Source: Polyangium mundeleinium
GTDB lineage: Bacteria > Myxococcota_A > Polyangia > Polyangiales > Polyangiaceae
Direction of reading: 5' to 3'
DNA length: 64,000 nt
Assembly (NCBI RefSeq): GCF_028369105.1
Contig: NZ_JAQNDO010000001.1
Location: 1,488,001-1,552,000, forward strand
How positions within the stretch are numbered: the stretch's first letter is position 1; every line of letters starts with the position of its first letter. The translations under genes were made by a program, and so were the position numbers. The notes below the pieces were generated by a model. The model was given only the letters and a program-made list of their open reading frames with translations. It was not told the origin of the DNA and ran no database searches. Below are positions 51,973-60,282 of this stretch, piece after piece.

Positions 51973-54798
51973 TCACGTGAACGCCAGGCCGGCTCCCACC
52001 AGGGCGAGCATCGGCATCAAGGACGAATCGTTCCCCGCAGTTTGCACATTGCCGTCCGCCGGATTTTCGGGGTACGTCCAGATCGGCGGCTGCTCCTCGG
52101 TGTCCACCGGTGACGGCGGAAACCACGGTACCGGAGCCGGCACGGGCGCCGGGTACGGTACCGGGGCCGGCATCGGCGCGGGCACCTGCTGCTGACCAGG
52201 CGGCACCGCCTTCAGGTACTGCGAGCGGCTGCGAAGCGCCTGTGCAGCCATGGGATAACCCATGGCCTCATATACGTTCGCTGCCCAGTCGAGAGAATCC
52301 GCGCGGGTCTCGTTTTGGAGAATGCTCCGAACGATCTGCCGCAGGTCCTCCGGCATGTGCGAATCGAGAATCGCCGCGAGTGCGACGGCTCTAGCGCGGC
52401 ATGCTTGTCCGGCCAACGGATAACCCATGGCGTCGTACATGTTCGCGGCCATGATGAGGGCCTCGACGCGCGTCTCGTTCTGCAGGATATGGCTGAGGAT
52501 TTGCCGTTGATCTTCGGGCATGTGCGCGTCGAAGGGCGGGAGGGCCGAGCTCGTCGCCGTCGGCGCCGTTGGCGCGGGCGTGGGCGCGGGCGCCTGGGTC
52601 TTCGAGATGCTCGGGATGTGGGGCATCGCGAACCACGGCGGCAGATTCGGAAACGGAAACGGCAGCGGCACCGGAGCCTGCTGCTGCGGGACCGGTTGCT
52701 GTTGCTGCTGCGGAGCCGGTTGTTGCTGCTGCGGGGCCGGCTGCTGCGGCTGATAGCCCCACGGCCATCCCCATGGCCAACCGTAGGGCCATTGCGGCTG
52801 CTGCGGGGCCTGTTGCGGCGCCGGTTGTTGCTGCTGAGGTGCCGGCTGTTGTTGCTGCTGGGGGACCGGCTGTTGCTGCTGGGGGACCGGCTGTTGCTGC
52901 GGCGCCGTTTGCCCGGGAATCGGAAGTGGTGGCCACGGGACATTGGACGGCCATCCCGGGGGCGGCGACTGCGGGAACGGGTACTGCGGCGCCGTCTGGC
53001 TCGGCTGCTGTTGTGGAGCCGGCTGTTGCTGCGGAACGGGCTGTTGCTGCGGAGCCGGCTGTTGCTGCGGCGCCGTTTGGCCCGGAACCGGGAAGGGAGG
53101 CCACGGGAGATTGGGCGGCCACCCCGGCGGGGGGGACTGCGGGAACGGGTACTGCTGCGTGGTTTGGCCCGGCTGCGGCGGCGACGGCACCTGCATGCCC
53201 GGAATCTGCGGATAGTTGGCCGCGACTTGCTCGGCTTCCTTGATCGCAGCCATCGTGTCGTTATCGAGCGTGCCATCCATGCGGAGCGGTCGAAGCGGCC
53301 GCTCGCGATTCCACCAGAGCTGGAACGATTGCACTGCCTGCACGGTGCGCGGCGTCATCGTCGAGGTGAAATCGTAGGTGTTACCGAAATCGCTCGGATT
53401 GATCGCCGCTGGGTTCCGCCGCCCCCAGCGCGACAGCATGAGCTGCACCTGGAGGATCGCGCCCGGATCCATCGTTGAATTCTGCCCCGGGCCGGGGAGG
53501 CCCGGGCTCGGTGCCGGAGCCGGGAGCTGCGGCGTCGAGGACGACGAAGGAGATTGCGAGGCCGGCGCGCTCTGCGACGGAGGCGCCGCGCCGCTGACCG
53601 GAACCGCCAGCGGATTCTCGGGCCAGTCGTCGGGAACGCCGAGCTCCTCGCCCGCGTGGAGCGACACGAAGTTGCCGTTCTTGACGGGCTTCTGTGGATT
53701 TGCCGCGCGGAGCTCGGAGAACCACTTCGGCCTGGCGCTCGCGCCGAGCTTCTTCGCGATGGAGAACGGCGAATCGCCCTGCTGGACGACGTACTTGCGC
53801 GCCGTCGCCAGCGCGCCCGTCTCACGGTCGTAAACGAGCCACCCCGGCGGGATGTTCCACACCGGCGACGACTCCTGTTTGCCCGGGTTCGCCGCGAGCA
53901 ACTCGGCGACGCGCTCGACCTGTCCGGTGAGCTTCTTCGTGATTCCGTGCGGCGTTTCTCCGGGCAACGCGTGATACGTGCCTGTCGAGGGATCGACGCC
54001 GGAGACGTCACGTGCGACGCTCACCGTGCCGGAGGCGAGACGCAGGAGGCGCGGATCCAGGCTCTTGACGGCCGGAACGTCGCGGACGAGCGTCTCCATG
54101 TATTCGCGCGGCAGCGGCGTGACCGAGGTATGCCGCATGGGGCGCGGCCTCGGATCCGGAGCCGCGGTTTCGTTGTATTCCTCGTCGAACGTGTCGAAGA
54201 CGGGCGGCTCGGCCCTGCGTTCCTGCTCGAGCTGCGGGGCCATCATTGGAAACGTGATCCGCGGTCGAGAGGGCGGCGGAAGCTGCGAAGGCGCGCGCGA
54301 CGACGGAGGCGGAAGGCCCTGCGTCGGCAAGGTGCCTGCGGCGCGTCGGCGCCGGTACTCGGCAGGCCGATAGACGCGGAGCGAAGCCTCCTCGGCATAT
54401 GCCGGGTTTCCCGTGCGCCTCGTCATCTCCTGACCATTTGCGAGAATCCGCTGCTCGTTTCGCGAAGGCCGCTTCGGGCCTCGCGACGCCGGACCAGCTC
54501 GCGTCGTCTGCACTTTCACGATGCGCTCGACGCCGCCGCCGACCACCTTTCCGAGTCCCGCGCCGATCGCCGTGCCAGCGGGACCGACGAGGCTTCCAAG
54601 CCCCGCGCCCGCGAGCGAACCCAGGCTCTCCCCGAGGCTGCCGCCCCCGGGCGAACCGTTGTTACTGCCTCCACCGCCGAAGAGCGATGCGAGCGTGTCC
54701 ATGAAGTCGCCAGTGTCTTCGGCTGGCGCCTCTCCTTCGCCTTCCGGGTTGCCGGTTTCCCAGCCCCCGGAATCGTATGACAACGTGATGGCTTTCAT
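51973..54798 (-). CDS. Large multi-domain envelope protein: Gly-rich segment, LysM, peptidoglycan-binding domain, Pro/Gln repeats, helical hairpins
   Basis: ATG 54798 after GGAGG gives 941 residues. In order: a Gly-rich hydrophobic stretch at about 35-90 (LGESLGSLAGAGLGSLVGPA), possibly membrane-active; Pro/Arg-rich linker; one LysM near 330-400 (YVVQQGDSPFSIAKKLGAS) and a weaker one before it (YHALPGETPHGITKKLTGQ). A peptidoglycan-binding-1-like domain at about 450-530 follows (LQVQLMLSRWGRRN, RTVQAVQSFQLWWN), then a long PQQQPAPQQ tract. The end has two helical hairpins (ETRVEALIMAANMYDAMGYP, ETRADSLDWAANVYEAMGYP). It likely anchors in or crosses the cell wall. It overlaps the ATPase gene upstream (ATGA). 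The closest functional idea is a cell-wall binding spike or structural protein. Confidence 0.75.
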   Translation of the reverse strand: MKAITLSYDSGGWETGNPEGEGEAPAEDTGDFMDTLASLFGGGGSNNGSPGGGSLGESLGSLAGAGLGSLVGPAGTAIGAGLGKVVGGGVERIVKVQTTRAGPASRGPKRPSRNEQRILANGQEMTRRTGNPAYAEEASLRVYRPAEYRRRRAAGTLPTQGLPPPSSRAPSQLPPPSRPRITFPMMAPQLEQERRAEPPVFDTFDEEYNETAAPDPRPRPMRHTSVTPLPREYMETLVRDVPAVKSLDPRLLRLASGTVSVARDVSGVDPSTGTYHALPGETPHGITKKLTGQVERVAELLAANPGKQESSPVWNIPPGWLVYDRETGALATARKYVVQQGDSPFSIAKKLGASARPKWFSELRAANPQKPVKNGNFVSLHAGEELGVPDDWPENPLAVPVSGAAPPSQSAPASQSPSSSSTPQLPAPAPSPGLPGPGQNSTMDPGAILQVQLMLSRWGRRNPAAINPSDFGNTYDFTSTMTPRTVQAVQSFQLWWNRERPLRPLRMDGTLDNDTMAAIKEAEQVAANYPQIPGMQVPSPPQPGQTTQQYPFPQSPPPGWPPNLPWPPFPVPGQTAPQQQPAPQQQPVPQQQPAPQQQPSQTAPQYPFPQSPPPGWPSNVPWPPLPIPGQTAPQQQPVPQQQQPVPQQQQQPAPQQQQPAPQQAPQQPQWPYGWPWGWPWGYQPQQPAPQQQQPAPQQQQQPVPQQQAPVPLPFPFPNLPPWFAMPHIPSISKTQAPAPTPAPTAPTATSSALPPFDAHMPEDQRQILSHILQNETRVEALIMAANMYDAMGYPLAGQACRARAVALAAILDSHMPEDLRQIVRSILQNETRADSLDWAANVYEAMGYPMAAQALRSRSQYLKAVPPGQQQVPAPMPAPVPYPAPVPAPVPWFPPSPVDTEEQPPIWTYPENPADGNVQTAGNDSSLMPMLALVGAGLAFT

Positions 54799-55418
54799 CC
54801 CGTGCCTCCTTTGCGTTGTTGCGGTTTGTGTTCGTCGCGAGATGCGACCTCCTCGGTAGTCATGGGCCGCCGAGAGACCACGCGGGGACCTGGCGTCCAC
54901 CTGCATTGTGTCACCTCGATGCAATCCGAATTCACGGTTGCCACGGCGTCGAAGATCTGTGCGAGCTCAGGCCTCTGGTCGGCGTACGACAGCACGAAGC
55001 CCGTATCCGGCCTCATCGCGAGTTGCTCGACCAACGCTTCTTGTTCGGTAGGGCCGGATGCCCAACGCTCGAGCGAGTCGACGACGACAATAGCTCCACG
55101 GCGCATTTCGTTGTTCAGCACCTCCCGCCAGATGGTAGTTGGGTCGCAATCCTCGACCGGATTTACGACGCCGAACCGCGAAAAGCCGAAGGGTATATGG
55201 TCGACGAGCCCGAAGATGGCAGAGGGGTTGCGTGCCGCATCCAACCAGTACGCGCCCTGACGCAGCGCCGGGACCATCTTGACGATGAGCTCTGCGCAAA
55301 GCATCGCCATGCCCGTTTCGGGACGGCCGAGGATGAGCATCTTCGATCCCGGAACGAATCCGCCGAGTGCCTGGGCGAGGAGCGAGTTGATGCGGAGGGG
55401 CTGCAGACGGGTGTTCAT
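54795..55418 (-). CDS. RadA-like ATPase paralogue with broken Walker A
   Basis: This 207-residue protein from ATG 55418 is a RecA/RadA-fold paralogue of the next upstream gene. Walker A reads GRPETGMAML, lacking the GKS/T needed for ATP. Walker B is kept (AIVVVDSLERWASG). The end, DCIEVTQCRWTPGPRVVSRR, matches that of the active partner (KCIEVTKCRWTLCPRVVPRP). No zinc finger. It overlaps both neighbours with ATGA, so production is strictly coupled. A non-catalytic subunit that pairs with the active ATPase is the simplest reading. Paralogy is seen directly; role inferred. Confidence 0.7.
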   Translation of the reverse strand: MNTRLQPLRINSLLAQALGGFVPGSKMLILGRPETGMAMLCAELIVKMVPALRQGAYWLDAARNPSAIFGLVDHIPFGFSRFGVVNPVEDCDPTTIWREVLNNEMRRGAIVVVDSLERWASGPTEQEALVEQLAMRPDTGFVLSYADQRPELAQIFDAVATVNSDCIEVTQCRWTPGPRVVSRRPMTTEEVASRDEHKPQQRKGGTG

Positions 55419-56164
55419 CCGGCACCTTCCTCCATCGCCATGACAGGCCGAGGCACGACGCGGGGACAGAGCGTCCACCGGCATTTCGTGACCTCGATGC
55501 ACTTCGGCTTCACGATGGCCGTGGCGTCGACGTCGTACTCATTGCCGATGCGGCCCGCGAACTGCCCTGCCTTGTTGAAGTGTGAGACAACGAGCACCGT
55601 GTGCGGCATGGCAGAGAGCTGCTCGAGCAGCAGCGTTTGCTCCGCGACGCTCGTAGCCCAGCGCTGGAGCGAATCGATGATCACCACCGCGGCATAGGAC
55701 GGAATCGCCTGCAGGGCTTCACGCCAGCCGATCTTCGCCCCGGCTTTCTGCCGGCGGCCCACGAGCTTGATCCGGCTCGAGGACGAACCGGTCCGCTGGA
55801 AAAGCTCCTGGACGAGCGTCTTGTTTTGCTCGCCGTCGAGCCAGTAGCCCTCCCCGTCGAGCTCCTCGGCGATCTGCGATGCGAGCTCCGCGCAGAGCGT
55901 CGATTTCCCCGCGCCCGGCGAACCGCCCACGAGGATTTTCAAGCCGAGGACCACGCCGCCAAGTGCCTCGGAAAGCACGGAGGAAAACTTCATGGGACGC
56001 AACCGCTCGAACGACACGTCGAGGGAGTCGACCACGATGCCGGCCGGGGGCTCGTGCGGCTCGAGCTCCCAGCTGGACGCGCCGCACGAGCAGAACCCAC
56101 CGCAAATTCGCGGCCTGCGGCGATGGCAGATGACACATCGAAGCGGCGGTAGGTACTTCTTCAT
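55415..56164 (-). CDS. RadA-like ATPase with N-terminal zinc finger
   Basis: ATG 56164 gives 249 residues. Cysteines C10, C13, C21, C25 and C27 (RCVICHRRRPRICGGFCSCG) form a RadA-type zinc region. Walker A is intact at 80-88 (GGSPGAGKSTL) and Walker B is AVVIIDSLQRWATS. The Lon-like C-terminal part of true RadA is absent. RadA moves branched DNA in recombination; this short form could drive DNA movement or replication of the element, or DNA packaging. It is four bases downstream of the transglutaminase-like gene and overlaps the degenerate paralogue. Fold sure; process not. Confidence 0.78.
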   Translation of the reverse strand: MKKYLPPLRCVICHRRRPRICGGFCSCGASSWELEPHEPPAGIVVDSLDVSFERLRPMKFSSVLSEALGGVVLGLKILVGGSPGAGKSTLCAELASQIAEELDGEGYWLDGEQNKTLVQELFQRTGSSSSRIKLVGRRQKAGAKIGWREALQAIPSYAAVVIIDSLQRWATSVAEQTLLLEQLSAMPHTVLVVSHFNKAGQFAGRIGNEYDVDATAIVKPKCIEVTKCRWTLCPRVVPRPVMAMEEGAG

Positions 56165-56168
56165 GGCG

Positions 56169-56627
56169 TCACCAGTAGTTCGTGATGGCCGTCGACGACG
56201 GCGGGATGCGGTCGATCGACGAATTGAGGATCGTCGGATCAACACGGCGCCACCGCCCGTTTACCCACACCTCGGCGAGGATGTGCGGGAAGTCCTGCGC
56301 GGGCCGCACGCAATGCTCACGGGCGGGCACGCCGCTCGCACGGCAGAGCGCCACGAAGACACGCGCCTTCGCGTCGCAGTCGCCATATCCCCGCAGGAGT
56401 GTGACGGCCGAGTCCTCGAGCACTTCACGACGCGGATCGCGCACATAGTCGATTGCATACTGGCAGAACTTGAGGATCGCAGCTGGGCGCTCGACGAGCG
56501 GCAACTTGCGGAATACGGCAGCCCAGCGCTGTACCTCCGGCAAGCGGAGATCCGCCACGCTTCCCGCCGCCATGAACCTGGCTTTCTCCAGGTTCGAGGG
56601 AAAGTGGACCACGCCGACGCGGATCAC
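56169..56627 (-). CDS. Transglutaminase-like cysteine peptidase
   Basis: GTG 56627 with GGAGG upstream, overlapping the preceding stop (GTGA), gives 152 residues. The transglutaminase-type triad is visible: C84 in RGYGDCDAKARVF, H115 in DFPHILAEVW and D130 in GRWRRVDPTI. The rest reads as a compact helical N-terminal half (VQRWAAVFRKLPLVERPAAI). Such small enzymes cut or join peptide bonds and are also found in phage and surface proteins acting on cell wall. No signal peptide, so it acts inside the cell or is carried with the particle. Triad complete; substrate unknown. Confidence 0.75.
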   Translation of the reverse strand: MIRVGVVHFPSNLEKARFMAAGSVADLRLPEVQRWAAVFRKLPLVERPAAILKFCQYAIDYVRDPRREVLEDSAVTLLRGYGDCDAKARVFVALCRASGVPAREHCVRPAQDFPHILAEVWVNGRWRRVDPTILNSSIDRIPPSSTAITNYW

Positions 56628-58348
56628 GATTCACCTCCCACCGCACGCTTGAGGAAGGTCAGCGCCTGCTCCTGCGCTTCTTCCGCCGTCAGCTCGCCCT
56701 TGCTGGCAGCGTCGTGAATCGACTTGAACTTCGGATGGCTCGTGATCGATTGTGCGATGGGCGAGCCCATTGCCTCCCTGACGGTTTGCTCGAAGTCGGA
56801 CGGCAGTCCGTTCGGGATCGACGCCAATGCGGTTGAGAGGAGCTGCGACGGGTCATCCGAACGAGCACCGGGCGTTTCGCCAACCCGACCCCACGGCTGC
56901 AGGCCACGCGGCACGAACTGCGGCGAGGGCGCCTGGGTGGTGACCGGAGGCGGCGGATACGTGTCGTTCACCGGGTGCGCGGCCGGCTGCGGCTGCGAAT
57001 ACGCCGCCGGCGGCGGGGCCAACTGCACGACGGGCGGCGCCTGGGGGTACGCAGGCGGCGCGGGCGGCGCGGCGGGCTGCGGCTGCGCGACGGGTTGCGG
57101 CTGGGGATAAGCCACCGCCGGCACCTGCTGCGCGACGGCCTGCCGGGGCGCGGGCGGCGCGAACGGCTGCTGGGGCGTGGGTTGCGCGAACGGCTGCTGG
57201 GCCGCGGGCTGCGCGAACGGCTGCGGGGGCTGCGCGAACGGCTGCTGGGGCGCGGGCGGCGCGGGCGGCGCGGGCGTGGCGACGCGCTGCTGTTGCTGGA
57301 CGGCTTGCACGGTGGCCGGATCCACCACTCTGCAGTGCCCGACTCCGGGCACGAACACGTAAACCGCGCCCGTCGCCGGATCGAATACCGGCGGTTGCGG
57401 AGCCGGCTCGGGAGCCGGCGCAGGCCGCGGCGCGGGCGGTTGCGGGGCCTGCGGTTCCGCACGCCTCGATTTCATGAGGTCGACAAGACCGGTCAAGAGC
57501 GGGGCCAGGGTCGCCAAGGACAACTCGTCGCCCTTCTCCCCGCCACCCTGCACCTTCGCGTCCTTCATCGCCTCGAATGCCTCCTTCCACGGACCCGAGT
57601 CTTCGCGGGGCGTGGGGGGCTGCACGCTCTTCGTGAACTCGAAGATCTCGCGCGCCTGCTCCAATCCATTGGGCCGTTCCGTCGCGAGCTTCAGGAGCGA
57701 CTGCTGATATTGAAGCTGAGCAACCTCGACTTGCGCTCGGGCTTGAACTTCAGCCGCTCGAGTCTTCGCGTCCCGATCGAGCAAGAGTTGCATCAAGCCG
57801 AGGATGTCCATGGTCTGCTGCTGGGGTGGAGGCGCAGGTGGAGCATGCGGAGGCGGGTAGTAATGCGGCGGATACCCGGGATACGGGCCCGCGTGCGGCC
57901 CACACGGCGGCGCGCCGGGCGGTTGCCCCCACGGCCCCTGCCCATAAGGAGCATTGGGATCCGGTTGGGAAGGCGGAGTACGCCGAGCTTCCTCGTAAAA
58001 GGGCTTTCGTGCCGGACCGTCGACGTACCACTTCTCGGAGTGCGCCTGGTAACGATGCGTACTGCTGCACTTCGCGATGGCCTGATAGGTACACTGGCCG
58101 CCGAACATCTCGACGATCTGCTCCAAGCTCCGCAGCTCGGAGCCCAGGAAGTCGCGCGGACAGCGCTCGTAGTATTCGTTCTTGGGGCCGTACCAGCGGT
58201 GCAACTGGATGATGTCGAAGCGGCGGCGATCCGGGCCGCTCTCGGTTTCCGGTCGAGGAAATAGAGGGTGCCCTCCATAGTCTTCGGCTTCCTGCTCGGC
58301 GGACGGAGGGGTCCCGTCGAGCTCGTCGTCCGGCTCTTTCTTCTTCAT
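56624..58348 (-). CDS. Large Pro-rich protein, first gene of the cluster
   Basis: ATG 58348 gives about 574 residues; its ribosome site is weak. The N-terminal 130 residues form a compact domain (FDIIQLHRWYGPKNEYYERC, ELRSLEQIVEMFGGQCTYQA, YVDGPARKPFYEEARRT). A Pro/Tyr-rich stretch and a long helix follow (LGLMQLLLDRDAKTRAAEVQ), then a Pro/Ala/Gln-rich region with repeated QPFAQP units. The helical end reads LSTALASIPNGLPSDFEQTV. No signal or membrane span. It looks like a scaffold or connector. It is the promoter-proximal gene, coupled to the transglutaminase-like gene. No family known. Confidence 0.6.
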   Translation of the reverse strand: MKKKEPDDELDGTPPSAEQEAEDYGGHPLFPRPETESGPDRRRFDIIQLHRWYGPKNEYYERCPRDFLGSELRSLEQIVEMFGGQCTYQAIAKCSSTHRYQAHSEKWYVDGPARKPFYEEARRTPPSQPDPNAPYGQGPWGQPPGAPPCGPHAGPYPGYPPHYYPPPHAPPAPPPQQQTMDILGLMQLLLDRDAKTRAAEVQARAQVEVAQLQYQQSLLKLATERPNGLEQAREIFEFTKSVQPPTPREDSGPWKEAFEAMKDAKVQGGGEKGDELSLATLAPLLTGLVDLMKSRRAEPQAPQPPAPRPAPAPEPAPQPPVFDPATGAVYVFVPGVGHCRVVDPATVQAVQQQQRVATPAPPAPPAPQQPFAQPPQPFAQPAAQQPFAQPTPQQPFAPPAPRQAVAQQVPAVAYPQPQPVAQPQPAAPPAPPAYPQAPPVVQLAPPPAAYSQPQPAAHPVNDTYPPPPVTTQAPSPQFVPRGLQPWGRVGETPGARSDDPSQLLSTALASIPNGLPSDFEQTVREAMGSPIAQSITSHPKFKSIHDAASKGELTAEEAQEQALTFLKRAVGGES

Positions 58349-58967
58349 GGCGTTCTGGAATGTGTGTATCGAAATGCTGAATGGCGCAATGGCCGCTACA
58401 AAGAAAGTCCCTGGCGTCATGACGCCAAAAATTTCCGCGCGCTAAGTTAAGACGCTGAAACTAATCAGCTTTCGGACATGGGCCTGTTGTAAATTCGCAG
58501 CTCCTCCAGGGGCTCACTCGAGGGGCCTTTTAGCCCATCTCTCAGGGGCCCGATCGCAAATTGCCCGGGGATTTGCCCATGTCTGGTTTGTCATAATTTT
58601 TAGACCCCCTTCCGAAATCATGTGATTTCGGCCCCCTCGGTCGTCGTGTCGGCTGGCAGCTCGAGGCCGGTTCGATGCTGTTTCTGGGTTTATCCGGGCA
58701 CCGAGGCGGGGTTCAGAATTGCGTCGATGTTCTGTGCGCGGTCAAACCGTCAAACTTTTGCCATCTCGGTGTTCTGCGGTACTTTTGGCCCCCCACGCCC
58801 GACACGCGTGCAGCAGGGCGCAGTGAACCCCGTGTTTTTCGGTTCGGAAGGACGAACGCGCCAGCGGTAGCGTGCAGTAACAGTGTAACTGCAGGCCTCG
58901 GCGACCTCTTGACGGGCCTTCCGCTGTCAGCTTAATGTGTATGGACGGTCGCACTGGAGTGGTGGAT
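58349..58967. other. 619-bp control region upstream of the cluster
   Basis: This region separates the leftward cluster from the rightward RHH gene and is slightly lower in GC. It contains one perfect palindrome (58612-58631) and no supported gene. Promoters for both directions should be here. Confidence 0.5.
58612..58631. promoter_or_regulatory. Perfect palindrome with nine-base arms
   Basis: CCGAAATCA (58612-58620) and TGATTTCGG (58623-58631) are separated by TG. It lies about 265 bp before the leftward cluster and 335 bp before the RHH gene, and could be the operator of the RHH protein. Confidence 0.45.
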
Positions 58968-59486
58968 ATGCGTCGTGAAGTGCAGAAGCGAGCCGAGCAG
59001 CGGAAGGACGGGCGCAAGACCGTGCGGGCGACAATCCACTTCGATGTCGACGTGTACGACGATGCCTTGACGGTCTCCGCGAAGAAAAAGATGCCTCTCG
59101 GGCGGTTCGTGAACGACTTGGTGCGAAAGGCGCTGGAGGAGTTTTGGCGCGCTTGGAAAGCGTCGAAGGCCGGGAAGAAGGCCAGCAAGAAGCAACCCCC
59201 GCCGAGCGCCGCTCCCCGTTCGCGAGCCCCGTCGGCCCCGAGCTCGAAGAAGCGCGCCGAGCCCCCGCCGAGCGTTGCCCCCCGTTCGCGAGCTCCATCG
59301 GCCCCGACGTCGAAGAAGCGCGCCGAGCCCCCGCCGAGCATCGCGTCCTCGTCGGCCCCGACTTCGGGGAAGCGCGCCGAGCTCCTCACCGCCCCAGCGT
59401 TGCCCTCGGTGCCCCCGGCTCCGTCCACGAAACGGATAGCGGGGCCGTCGTCTACGTCCCCGCGATCGGGACACTCCAAGAAGTAA
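58968..59486 (+). CDS. Ribbon-helix-helix protein with basic Pro-rich repeat tail
   Basis: I use ATG 58968 (GGAG nine bases upstream); GTG 58935 and ATG 58941 are alternatives. The first 70 residues hold a ribbon-helix-helix fold: strand KTVRATIHFDVDV, helix DDALTVSAKKK, helix LGRFVNDLVRKALEEFWRAW. A basic region and a tail of three repeats (22, 22 and 18 residues) follow, each like PPPSVAPRSRAPSAP and SKKRAE. This Lys/Arg/Pro/Ala tail recalls histone H1-like proteins and should bind DNA without sequence preference. It diverges from the cluster and may repress it. Fold moderately sure. Confidence 0.6.
   Translation: MRREVQKRAEQRKDGRKTVRATIHFDVDVYDDALTVSAKKKMPLGRFVNDLVRKALEEFWRAWKASKAGKKASKKQPPPSAAPRSRAPSAPSSKKRAEPPPSVAPRSRAPSAPTSKKRAEPPPSIASSSAPTSGKRAELLTAPALPSVPPAPSTKRIAGPSSTSPRSGHSKK
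59196..59381 (+). repeat. 66-bp in-frame tandem repeat, almost three units
   Basis: Two complete 66-bp units (59196-59261 and 59262-59327) and a 54-bp partial unit encode the repeated Pro/Ser/Lys/Arg tail of the RHH protein. The unit length keeps the frame, so copy number can vary without breaking the gene. Confidence 0.75.
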
Positions 59487-59717
59487 GCTGCCGCTCCGCT
59501 GTCGCTGGAATCGCCGGCTCGAGGACCCCGATCTGCAAAAAAGCCGCTACAAAGCCGCTGATGAGCCGCTCGGGGCCGGTGGAAAGCCACTGGTATTTTG
59601 CGGGTGGGTCCACCTGGAACCTGTGGCGGGTCGACGTCGAGGGGGTCTCCGAGGGGGAGCCCGACGTGTTTTCGCAGGGTTACGGGTGGGGGAGGTGGTG
59701 CCGAGAGCCCGAAAAAT

Positions 59718-59826
59718 CGAAAAAGTGGTTACCTCGAGCGGCTCTTCTGGAAGTTGGGCCGGCAAATCCAGGGGGTGATCGGCAAGTTTCCCACTTTTCA
59801 GGTGGCTTTTGGTTGTTTGTCCTGGC
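59718..59826. repeat. 109-nt direct repeat, copy A
   Basis: This copy starts CGAAAAAGTGGTTAC, then CGAGCGGCTCTTCT, and ends TTGTTTGTCCTGGC. It pairs with copy B (59977-60085) of the same length. Inside, AAAAGTGG near the left and CCACTTTT in the right third are complementary, so a large hairpin can form. It lies in a 796-bp stretch (59487-60282) with no supported gene. Confidence 0.6.
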
Positions 59827-59976
59827 TGACGCGCGAGCGGCACGGCCTTTGCGCTGGGCCACGAGGGGCGGGGAAGTCGGCCAAGGAGGCAGGGCCGAGT
59901 GCCTCGGGGGGAGGGCGTGGAAGGTGCGCCGAGGACGCTCGGGGGCGCTCTCGATGCGGTCCCGGGGGCGGATCGA

Positions 59977-60085
59977 CGAAAAAGTGGTTACGCCGAGCGG
60001 CTCTTCTCGTTCTTGGTCCTGCGAAACAAGGGGGTGAAGATGCCAAAGCCCACTTTTGCAGTGGCTATTTGTTGTTTGTCTTGGC
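59977..60085. repeat. 109-nt direct repeat, copy B
   Basis: Copy B begins CGAAAAAGTGGTTAC and ends TTGTTTGTCTTGGC. Ends and a mid GGGGGTGA are the same as in copy A, while the centre differs. Conserved inverted AAAAGTGG and CCACTTTT with variable interior suggests a structured DNA or RNA element. The similarity continues a little beyond the right end (GGGAGAAGTCGG here, GGGGAAGTCGG after A). Confidence 0.6.
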
Positions 60086-60282
60086 CAGCAATCGACGGCG
60101 GGAGAAGTCGGCGGAAGGAGTTCAGGACCCGATTGCAAATTTTCCTGGCGACAAGACGTCCCATTGCTAGGTTCAACGAGACATCGCGGCGCAGAAGGTC
60201 CGAGGGTTCGCTCTTCCCGAGCTCGAACCCCGACCTGTCGCCGCGAGAACGAAGGAGAACCGGGACGAAAGGAGACCCCGCC

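Noticed and set aside
52650-53170. Possible DNA repeat array or CRISPR in the cluster
   Set aside because: The repeats are short CAG/CTG-type codons of the Pro/Gln-rich tract in the large LysM protein, with no regular spacers.
59487-60282. Open frames on both strands through the 109-nt repeats
   Set aside because: Similar translated segments appear in both copies simply because the DNA is repeated; no start signals or domains.
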